In this document: piece after piece, positions 39,591-49,494 of the stretch | Numbering within the stretch: the first letter of the stretch is position 1 | Layout: each line of letters opens with the position of its first letter | Source: Calliopsis andreniformis | Lineage: Eukaryota > Arthropoda > Insecta > Hymenoptera > Andrenidae | DNA length: 64,000 bases | Assembly (NCBI RefSeq): GCF_051401765.1 | Contig: NC_135064.1 | Location: forward strand, 22,356,001-22,420,000 | Direction: 5' to 3' | The notes under the pieces: model-generated | The model's database searches: none | What the model was told of the DNA's origin: nothing | What the model saw: the letters and a program-made list of their open reading frames with translations, nothing else | Made by a program: the position numbers and the translations under genes

Positions 39591-42115
39591 ATGACCGGTA
39601 AGATCGAGTATCTGGAAAAGTATTCGGTAGCACCTTCACCCAGCAGAGATTACTACGGGCTGAGAGTACTCCGTGACCAGGTGCTGACGAATAGGCCCTG
39701 TTCTCGGCATTTTGCCTCGTAACTTCCTCCATTTTTCAGGTGATACTGTACCTTTGGAAAATCTCCCACGGCCCTCACAAAACACCCATTGTACGATCTT
39801 CTAGCTTCGACGATTTCAGCCACGACAAATTACTGCAAGACGAAATTCAACGTATTTTTGGTACATGAAAACACTTCATTCTTTAGTAATTTTCTTGTAG
39901 AGTATTCCACGCACTGGAAATTAGGTTTATTTTGACAATTGTTGCCTGATGTGCTCGTTTAGTGTTCACTTCACGTACTTATGCAGTAATGTGATCATCG
40001 AGTGGATATAGAAGAATCGTTCAAAGAAAGAAATTTCTTTATTTCGAAAATATATTAAAAACATTATAACTTGAATTCTTACAATGAGTTACTGTAGTCA
40101 AGAATACTACCTAATTTTTCTTCAAATTACCTGGAAAAGATTTCTACATTCTAAATATTTAAAAAGAGATTCATATTCATCGTAAATTTTATTTCTTCTC
40201 TACATTTTTAAGTTCTATTTCTTTTTTTTTTTAGTTATAGATTAATGAAGCGATTTTATGTTATTTGATAATTAAACAATATTTTTACACCTTCTCAATT
40301 GGTGGTCCACTGTAGGCGATTTTTTATTGAAGCACGTGAGAAACATCGCTTCAGGACGAAGGAACACGCTTCTAACATTACCTAGGAACCTGATCGAAAA
40401 CTTGGTGAAATACCTAACAGTGAATGACATCGCTAAATTGTCGTCCTTATCGCACGCGGCTAATGAGGTGCCAAACTTCGAGTAAATCGACAACTTAACA
40501 TATGTATCTTATTGCTGATTTCATGTTTGAAATATTCAGGTTTTCAATGCTAATTTCGTGTGGGAAACATTGTACAAAAAATACAAGCCATTGAGGAGAA
40601 GCCAGTACGAGAGATTGTACACGTCTCATAATTGGAAACAATTGGTGCAGCAGGCTAAAATAGAAGGACTAATGAACGACCAAAGGGTACTGTAAAAGAG
40701 AATAATTTTAATAATTCTCACGTTAAGTAGTTCTGAGGTACTCTTCAAATTGTTCAAAGCTGGAGTCTGTTCTGCTTCAAGTCTACTTTTTTCAAGAACA
40801 GTAAAAAAGTCATACTTTGCATTTTTCACTAACTGATTCCTTCTTATTTCAGGTATCTCGAGCTCGTCTAGCACCGAAGCAGACGAAAGCCACTCCAAAA
40901 CTCGAAGACTCGACGAAAACCTCCAGCGGGACTTCCAGAGGAGCATTAAAGCCCGTTCCCCCTGTAAATCAGTTGTCAAAAAAGCCATCAGAGAATATTC
41001 GTAAAAAACCTACTCAGAACCCTGTTTCGAAGAAGGTGTCAGACCCGAGACTCGAAAGAATCATGGTCGAGAATGAGAAGATGAATTTAGAGAAGAAGGT
41101 TCCCCTGATCAAATCCCTGCAAACAGCAGGACAGAAGAACCTGAAGACGATGAAAGACCAAATGAAAGTAACGAAAAATGAACCGAAACGAGAGATCGAA
41201 ACCAAAGACTCCTTTCTCAATAAAACTGTCGAAACAAAGTCAAGCAAAACGCAGATCAAAGTTCGAAGGACCGATTCAAAGGTCAACAGCACCAGCACGA
41301 GAATGGTGGAAGAGAAATCGATCTCTATGAAACTCAGAAACCCATCAATGCAAAGATCTGTAGAGAAGCAGAGAACCGAGAGACTACCATCCTCGATGCA
41401 CGAGCAAACTAAGCCAAAGATGAAAGGTAAAACGAAGAAGGTTGGCCAGAGCAAGTCAACCATTCTGAGCACGAATTCAGCAGTGATGGCTGATCACTTG
41501 GCGATCAGGGACGACAGCTTCGATCTCGCCGATTTGATCGAGGCCAGCCTGAAGAATATTCGCAGCCCCAGGAGCATATTCGATTACAACTTCAGCTGCA
41601 TCGAGAAGTCGAAATCTTGCGCTGGGGACTCGAAGATGCAGGAAGAGTATCGAAAGATCATGGAGTCCACTCGAGTGAAAAGTGGTCGCATTAGGACGCC
41701 TCTCGATCGACTTTCAGAGAAGTCTGAACCTCTGACCGCCAAATCCACCAAATCTGTGAAATCTCCAGCTGCCACTAACAGAAGCGACGTTTCTGCTGCC
41801 TCTGCTCCGAAGTTCGTGAAGACTCCAAAGTCAAAGGCGAAGATAGCTGCAGATCTGATGAAGAATCCATTCAAGATTCCAGTGCCTGAGGATAAAGTGG
41901 ACACTTTAGAGCGATATGGGATTTATAATAAATTCCCCACGCCTAGGTTAGACGCCGAGCAGAAACGGTTGAGTCCACAGAAGATGGATAAAATGAATCT
42001 GCTGCGCTCGCTGGGACCGAACGATCCTTACAGCAGAATGGTTACAGGTGGTAGAGCTGGAGACACGAATCGATATCAGCTGAGAAAAGCAGTGGGCAGT
42101 TTTTATAAGCATTGA
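39591..42115 (+). CDS. FBXO36: FBXO36-like F-box protein with long basic C-terminal tail
   Basis: Five exons, all GT-AG and phase-consistent: 39591-39680, 39740-39860, 40316-40467, 40540-40686 and 40853-42115, encoding 590 residues. The N-terminus (PSRDYYGLRVLRDQVILYLW followed by KISH) aligns with human FBXO36 (PSKDYYQL, QVIFRWWKIS) as I recall it. The chosen ATG puts the conserved DYY at residue 20, close to the human position. Residues ~90-135 are the F-box (LTLPRNLIENLVKYLTVNDI, AKLSSLSHAANE, WETLYKKY), which in the family binds Skp1 in SCF ubiquitin ligases. FBXO36 is about 188 residues in human. Here residues 171-590, all from the last exon, form a Lys/Ser/Thr/Pro-rich, probably disordered tail with an acidic patch (DDSFDLADLIEASLKN) and a C-terminal SP-rich stretch. 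Upstream frame is open without an ATG, and ttccttcag before 39478 suggests a 5' UTR intron. The F-box call is firm; the tail is unrecognised. Confidence 0.88.
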
Positions 42116-42182
42116 GGAGGTGAAGTGGCGTTTTTACACTAGATTGAAATTTTGATAATTGTCGATAAGTGTGCTTTGATGA

Positions 42183-42188
42183 AATAAA
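42183..42188 (+). terminator. Polyadenylation signal of the FBXO36-like gene
   Basis: A canonical AATAAA lies 68 bases after the stop codon, with no other candidate in between. It implies a short 3' UTR ending near 42.2 kb. Confidence 0.65.
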
Positions 42189-43432
42189 GTGCAAGGCTGT
42201 GTTTCTTAAAAAATTGTGGCAATTTTTATTTTTGGAAATGAGTTCTTGGTATTTGTAGGTTCTAGTCTATTTCATCTATTTTCTATTTTCATGATTTTAC
42301 TGTATTATTTATTCCATTGTAATGGAGGTCTATGGTTCATATACAATAGGGAAATTCAGTAGGAAAAATTTGTCACTGGCGAAGAAATTTATTGATGATC
42401 CTTTTTACGCGCTAACAATCTCCGCTGAGAGTGCAGGTTGATATACAAAATAAAGTGGAGCGTTGCTTGGATTTAATGATATGTCTTTAAATACAAACTC
42501 GTGTGTGACATATGTACAAGTACGCCGATGAAAGAAGGTTTGCTTGGCTTGTTTTATAAATTAGTGATCCATAGTGGAACGCAACTGATTTCTGCGCCGT
42601 TTGTAGCTAGATTTTTGTAACAGTAGCTGTGATAAGAATTAAGCAAGTTCAATTTATTTGAACAGAATCTTCTAACGTGTCGCCTACGAGTACTGTGCGA
42701 GCTACCATTTGGTATATCATAACGTATGAAACACTGTCGCTAATCGAAGTTACAAAAGAGGTATTCCCTTGTAAAAGCTGCAAATTCTGTTTCTGATTGG
42801 CTACCATTCGTTCATTTAACACTACACGTTTCCATACTATGAGAGTCGCTCACAGTAATACCTCTGTAAGAGATACTTGGTAGATATTAGAAAGTTAAAA
42901 AATTCCAAATCTTATAAGTTTGAAAATCTAAAACTCTGAAATTCTTGAATAACTTACGCTGAGGAAATGCTGCTATAATCTAAAGTAAAAATCGTATCTA
43001 TTACCAAGCACTTCTGTATTTCAGCATTTCTTTTAACCAGATATCTCAACTTATTATATTTAAAGGGAGTGTTCCTCAAAAATGAAACTCATCAATGCGA
43101 CCAAATTGCAATAGCAATAAGAACATTCCCCTCTGTCACTTTTGCAATTTAGCCACTTTGTCGCGTTTTATTTTTTAAAGATATAGCTAATATTCGGTTT
43201 TAGATGTCTGGCACTAGAGGAATTCCCCCTAATTATCTTCAAATAATTTTCGTAAGTTTAGAGTCTAAAATCAACAAGAGGTAGCGAAAGTGTGTGTTAC
43301 AGAATCGCTTAGAGAGGAGTCACTGTACATCCATAGCAAAAATTCAGGAAATTTGTCCCTCCCTCGTAGAGAAATATATCGTCGACTATCACCTGAAAGC
43401 GACGATCGGTATCACGACCTCGTTCCACGCAA
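42189..43432. other. Spacer between convergent genes
   Basis: AT-rich sequence between the polyadenylation signals of the FBXO36-like and KIAA0513-like genes. No open frame of interest. Confidence 0.6.
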
Positions 43433-43438
43433 TTTATT
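43433..43438 (-). terminator. Candidate polyadenylation signal of the KIAA0513 homologue
   Basis: The minus strand reads AATAAA here, about 515 bases after the stop codon. It is the nearest canonical signal I noticed. It is consistent with a gene that converges on the FBXO36-like gene without overlapping it. Confidence 0.35.
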
Positions 43439-43953
43439 GTCCAGTCACGCTTAAAATTTAAGCACACCTAGGAAATCTCGTTGTTTAAACTAAGCAAACT
43501 CAACGAATACACTCGTTCCAACCTTGATCGGCTGAAAATCTTCTAATTTCGTGTACTTGTCGCGTGGCTCGTATCCCAAGATCCCGTTGATTAAGCTCAA
43601 TAAAGACACTCGTGAGTTTAATCAATTACAAATTCGTAAAATGGGTTACATCAGCAGCCCCACGATCACAAACAGTTATAGTAACAATAAATTAGTCGAA
43701 ATGTAACAGACACTTTGTAATCGTGGAATCACTTTCATAGCTTGCAAGAGAGTCGTATTTTGAATACGATCGAATGTTCACCATTGTTTTCGATTAACAA
43801 TGAGCTTAGGAACAGTCTGTGATTTCATTTGAGAGGCGATTCCAGTCGCTTCGTTCGATGTTTCTTTTTTCTGTCGCCTTGACAGAGAATCGCACGTTTA
43901 TGTGGAGAACTTTAGAATTAATTGACAATGCACTCCGTTTGAGAAAGTTGATC

Positions 43954-46900
43954 TCAAAGATCGCGAGACCGCCAGGGCTCTGTCTCGTCGAACATCCTTT
44001 CTATATTGTCACGCAACATCTTCTCTTGCTCTGGAAAATTGAAGAAAAAGAAATGAGAAAAAATATGAAGCATTTAATATATGAAATTTTAATCTTCTTC
44101 AATGAATAGTTTTTAAGAATATTTACTCAAAAAAAAGAAAAGAAATATTTGGGAAGAACATATTACACAGAATCTACTTCTACACAGTTTACATTATATT
44201 AGTGATTTACCTTTCGTTAAATTCGCAATTACACATTGCTTCCTAAGAAATTCTAGGCACAAAGTTCGTGAAAGGCCAAAGGCATGCATGTTACACGTGA
44301 ACGTCCTGAAATTGGAAAGTATTTTCTAATATCTATACAGAAAGGAGCAAATAAAGGTGACTAACAGTAAATCTAACAAATAATTTCAACATCTAGACAG
44401 TGTTCAGATTAGATCACTTAAATACTAACGTAGAAGGAAAGGAAATTCTTCGCTTAAATTTCAATTACCCCAGCTGCCCGAAGACGATGTTAGCTTGAAA
44501 CTTGCGATCCTCCGCTGCGATTGCTTCTTGGTCGAGTGACTTGGGTCGCGGTGGGACTGGCCTGGAGGCCCTTTCGCATTGCACAGCGTCGAAGAATGCT
44601 GCTGTCCAAAATCTCATCGATGTCCATATCGGTTGCACTCGCAAATGTGTATAGAGATATTCACGATACGGTTCCAGTCCTGGCACTTCGACTATATTTA
44701 ACAAATTAGCTTTCATTAATTTTGGATATTTGTAGCTATTCACCCTATACACTATATTAATATTAAACTTTGCTATAAGCTTCATATAACGATCGTGAAT
44801 TTCTTGCCTCATGGTATAGAGAAATTTGGTACCTTCGTGATAAAACGTGAAGCACATGTTCATGAGACTTTTGGCGGGCCCGAAATCGTCGGCTTCGTAG
44901 CACTCGAAAAGTGCCACAGCAAAATGTTGTGCAAGGGAATAAAAGGTTTCCTCTGTGACACAAGGACGTGCTCTTCTCGAGTTCACTACTCTGGAAAACC
45001 ATATTCTGCCAGATTCTGTCTGCAGAATGGGGGCAAATTAATTTTGGTACGAAGAGGACTCTCAGCGTTAGCTTTTCTGTTGTAGCAAATAATTTTTTAT
45101 CCAGTATAATTCGTTTAAAAAAAATTCAACAAAAACTATCCTCAACTGAAGCGTATTTTAAGTTAGTATTTTAAGTTAAAACACTTTGTTGAACTTTTTT
45201 TTAATGAATGCTACTGAATAAAACATTCTTTGCTATAATAGAAAAGCTTATTGATTAAAACTTTTTATCAGTATATGTAGATTTCGTTCTCCACTGTCCT
45301 ATCAATTTACATATACCATTTGATCGAAAAATCGAAGTACATACGAGAACCATTCGCCCAAAGTTCGCCTTCTGTTCCTGATCGATGCTGCTCGGAGCAT
45401 CGAATAAAAGAGCCACGAACGACTTCATGAAGTCTGCTGTAGCTTCTTCAGATTGGCTGTCTGCAGATAAACTGGAAGCCCAAGACTGAACCGATCCCGA
45501 AGACCCTGAGTTCGAAATATCATGTCCAAAAGTTACACAAAGAAATGAATACGATCGAAGATAAGTGGAATAAAAAAGATTGAAGTATCTTAAAAATATG
45601 AAAGGACTCTCACCCGATCTCTGCCACATTCTACGACCGTCCATGTTCGAGTCCAGGCTGGTGCTAGGCCCATAGCCATCCTGATCGCTGGTCGAATCGC
45701 TGCTACAAGGCATATCTGAAATAACATTCTACAGGAAACACTCTTCTAATTAAGGGACAGCGTATCTACTGGTCTCCTAATTGTTACTTATTAGGAGGGT
45801 ACACGTTAACGAGTGCTGCTTCAGCACCTGCAGGGACACAACTAGTCTAATGCTCGCACAAAAACACACAAACAGGGAGAAATATGGTGTTTTCACGACG
45901 GGGTTCTATTTACATACTCGAAGAATGAAGATTAATAGGGGAAGCGCGAATTATCGTGTTCGAGGAGGCTACTCCCCCCTGGACGATGGATGTTAGCTTC
46001 AGATAAGATAGGGTGATAAATGTAGTAGGTTAATGCCACTTAAAATTATTTCTTTTCAAAATTACTCCTGGGAACTTTATCTAACGTGTGTCAAACTGCA
46101 TTATCTTAACTGCTGAAACTTATATATTACGTATTCCTTCGACATTGGGTTATTTAGCTTGTTATCTTCTGCAGTGTTCCTGAATATAATTCTAGTAAAT
46201 GCAATGGTACGTTGTGAGTGATGTGGTCAGTGTTTCGTGAATCTTCTCTAGTTTCTCTTTCTGAGTTTGAATGTTGATTAAGACACGTGAGTAGACTGAT
46301 GATTAATCGACTGCTACGTTACGACACTTTTCTTGCATTTATTTCTACCTTGCATCTAAAAAGCGAGTGACTCAAGGTAATTCTATCGAGCTTTCGATAA
46401 TATGTACTCTGCAACAAATACCACAGGAATGAAGTTCAGGAAAAGGCGAATTCACGTGAAAGCGTACACAGGGATATTTTCCACCAAAGGACGTAAACAT
46501 TGTGGCCATCTAAATATGCACTAATTGCAGCTGCACCGAAAGAACAGTTTCCATAAGGACGATTTACGTTCAATAAGTTCTCTTATCGTACTAATGATAA
46601 AACGTACAAGCGATGGAGTTTATCGCCCGCCGTGTTCCCAGCGAAACGTTTTCTCTCGGTGCAACGCGATAAAGGGGGAGACAGAGTTTTTGGTGAGACG
46701 AACGCGACCTGTGCTGGTTCACAATACGTTCACATCAACGTTTCATTTACCTAAACGAAAAACGACCGTCTGATAGCGGGTCGGGGCCCTCGCTTTGCGA
46801 CAAAAAGAAACAAGATGCATTATATAAAAAGGATTCCTCAAAACGAAGCTTGATGTGGTGACAAACATCGACGATAAACAGGAAAAAATATATTGATATT

Positions 46901-49494
46901 TATTACACTCAAAAATGAATAGGAATAATCATTCCATAGATTCTTCTCTTGTAGAGACAGAGATATAAACACAAAATCGATTAGGATGTCAAGTATAACA
47001 TTTTAGTAAAAACTGTTAATAAAAAGTTTGTTAGTTACATGCGTGACCTACTCCTCACCTGTTTTGTAATTTAATTTGTCGAAAGGGTCAGGCCCTGTCG
47101 CTTTGATGTCCTCCTCCTGGAGAGGCTCTATGCTCTCTTGACTGTCCCTGTCGGGGCTGTTGTCGTTGTCGTTGTCGTTGTCCTCCTCGATTTTGATCTC
47201 CTTCTTTTTGTTCGCCGCCGTCGTCGATGACTCTATTTCCTCGTAGGTCATACCTCGGGGGTATTTCCTCATACACCTGCACTGCTGCTCCAGTTTGTGC
47301 CTGGCGATCGCCTCGTAGTCCTCGTGCGATAATCCAGCCCCGAATCTGTGCCGTGACAGTGAGAGATGAAGTTTCGAAATGAGCCTCTTTCATGGATCGA
47401 CTGATAAGTTCCCTTAGATTCGGTGAATAGATTTTCTGCCCCATTTTAATTTCGTAATACTTGGGATTCTAATTCTATCTAAAACTATGTTTACATTAAA
47501 ATGTTGAATGTTTAATCAAAGATATGAAAGTATCGTTTAAATTTTGTGTTTGTACTGTCAGTCTCGAGATGTCTGTAAGGAACTGTAGGTATAGTATTCA
47601 GGTCTATTCGCTACATGGCTGTATGCTTCTTGTGATGATAGACGACACTGTGGTCGGAAGTTTGCATGAGGAAGTAATCGTTTATAAATGTCGTTTACGT
47701 TTCTTCAATATGTCACCTGCTATATTTGTTCTTGTCACAAAGTGGTGAAAGGGAATTCTAGAGAAAAAATAATCAATAGAATGATTCTATCTTCTTATAG
47801 CAGACAGAATAAAAAGTTGGAAATGTGTGTGAGCATAACCACTTGACCTTAACGCCCCCACATAGAGAGTATTCACCCCACGCATTGTAATGCGTATTCC
47901 TTTGAAACTTGATAGCGTGGTATTAGGTATTGTACTAGGGAACAGGGGATGATAAAAGCAAAGTCCTTAAGCCCTCGGTATATATACCGAGGCTAGATAT
48001 AACCATTCACATATATAAATGTATGTATACGTATGCTGCTAAAAAACTTATGGCACAAAAAAATTCTGCTCAGAAATTGGCCAACTTTGAATGACGATAA
48101 CTCCGCAAAAAATCGTTGTAAGATCATGATCTTTTTTTTAAATTGAAGCCTAAAATCTGTGCTATAGAGTACTGTACCTCGATTTTAAGATTAACACGCC
48201 TGCATCACTGTAACACTTTAAATCTGAGGACATGTTTGTCAAATTAAAAATTGTGAAGTTTGATTGGATACACGGACTGGGAAAAATTTTTTTCAGGAAT
48301 ACTATTCATAGCAGCGTAAAGTTTGAACCTTCCCCTTTAATTTAAAAAAAGAATCAGGTCGCTGTGATTTTTTCTCGCAAAGTTACAGCATTTTGAAGTA
48401 ACCCTTGCATTTTTGCCATGTACCGCTGGCTTTCACACCATGCATAAATGCAAGGGTTACTTTAAAGTGCTGTAACTTTGCGAAAAAAAATCGCAGCGAC
48501 TTGATTCTTTTTTTAAATTAAAGGGGAAGGTTCGAACTTTAAGCTAGCGTAAACGGCATCCTTAAAAAAAATTTTACTAACCCTGAGTATTCTGTCAAAG
48601 TTTGCAGTTTTCAATGTGACAAACATGCCTTCAAATTTAATGGGTTACAGTAGTCAAGGTGCATTAAAGTTAAAATATGCACACAGTACCTTAAAGTAAA
48701 GATTTTAAGCTATAATTTACAAAAAAGATCACAATCCTACAACAATTTTTTGCAGAATTATGGTCACTCAAAGTTGGCCAACTTTCGCCCAAAAATTTTT
48801 CTAAAAGTTTTTTCCCCAACAATTTTTTTTTTACCAACGTAGATACAAACACTTAACTTTAGCCCCACTTAGAGAACATTCACCCACGTCTTGTACTATT
48901 CAGTCTCTTAAATCTCGAGATACTGAGGAAAAGAAGAGAATACAAAAAGTGTCCTAAAGCCCTAAGGTCCTAACTGTACCTAATGACCACTAGACCCAAG
49001 TAGAAACGTTCAAATATCTAACAAGAAACTCCACTTAGAATTGTAGAATATCCTTACTTATAAAACTACAGGCAAAGCTAATTACTCCCAGACTATAATT
49101 CAAGCAAATAACAAAAAAAGTAAATGCCACACCAAAGTGGCATTCTTCGTCATATAGGAATACTCTGGAGACATGCGCGCTTTTCAGAGGCTTAAGAAGA
49201 GATTCTCGAGACGGACGCCTACCTTGGAGGTCGAAATTTCCTCCTAGCCAGCTGGTCTTCCGGCTTGGCAGTCTGAGACGGTGCTTGTGGCGAAGAGGGC
49301 GGCGTCGACGTGGTCGTGGTCAACTCGCTTTCTTCTAAACTGCTGCTCAGAGCAGAGCCTATCCTGCTACCCAGACCCTGAAGGTACTCTCCACTGCCCC
49401 CCAACGCGGACTTGACAGACCTGAGTGCACCTCTGGTGCGTCCAATTAGGGACGCTCCACCAGTGGATGGTAGAGCTGTCGTTATGTCCACCAT
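43954..49494 (-). CDS. KIAA0513: KIAA0513 homologue (SBF1/SBF2-domain protein)
   Basis: Seven minus-strand exons: 49494-49223, 47345-47059, 45715-45614, 45505-45345, 45019-44469, 44305-44211 and 44030-43954. All are GT-AG and in phase, encoding 514 residues. The core matches recalled human KIAA0513: VTEETFYSLAQHFAVALFEC, DDFGPAKSLMNMCFTFYHEG, YLYTHLRVQPIW, MRFWTAAFFDAVQCER, then FGQLGTFTCNMHAFGLSRTL and NLTKEQEKMLRDNIERM. This is the SBF1/SBF2-type region also found in MTMR5/MTMR13; its biochemical role is unknown. Residues 1-187 (first two exons) are Ser/Thr-rich, then acidic with an NDNDND run, and are not recognised. They are joined by phase and donor quality only. Two in-frame stops (after FGQLG and after KTGEE) fall just inside strong donors and are intronic. 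The 551-nt exon may hide a 141- or 153-nt intron. The ATG at 49494 is 3 nt after an acceptor, so a 5' UTR exon lies upstream. Confidence 0.85.
45716..47058 (-). other. Intron of the KIAA0513 homologue (1.3 kb)
   Basis: Minus-strand intron from GTGAGG (just after codon 186) to gttatttcag. The assignment depends on joining the N-terminal exons to the conserved core. If that join is wrong, this is intergenic. No other gene recognised. Confidence 0.55.
47159..47182 (-). repeat. Coding hexamer repeat (4 x GTTGTC on + strand)
   Basis: Four exact hexamers encode the alternating Asn/Asp run in the acidic N-terminal region of the KIAA0513 homologue. Likely length-variable. Confidence 0.6.
47346..49222 (-). 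other. Intron of the KIAA0513 homologue (1.9 kb)
   Basis: Minus-strand intron from GTAGGC to gtcacggcacag. About 40% of it is a large foldback element. A 20-bp perfect palindrome lies at 47973-47992. Confidence 0.6.
48036..48822. mobile_element. ~790-bp foldback element, arms ~370 bp
   Basis: The left arm (attggccaactttgaatgac; cttcccctttaatttaaaaa; aagtaacccttgcattt) is repeated in inverse order and orientation on the right (aaatgcaagggttacttt; taaattaaaggggaagg; tcaaagttggccaacttt). A ~30-bp spacer (ccatgtaccgctggctttca) separates the arms. Extended arms and no coding frame indicate a non-autonomous foldback or long-TIR MITE inside an intron. Confidence 0.85.

Noticed and set aside
41014..41472. 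152-codon minus frame opposite the F-box tail
   Set aside because: Shadow of the Lys/Ser-rich coding exon on the + strand, which has splice continuity and homology upstream.
45255..45713. Continuous 152-codon minus frame as a single exon
   Set aside because: The hydrophobic middle is an intron (GTGAGA to ctcag), and the tail beyond RMVL lies past a GTATGT donor; homology supports only the spliced parts.
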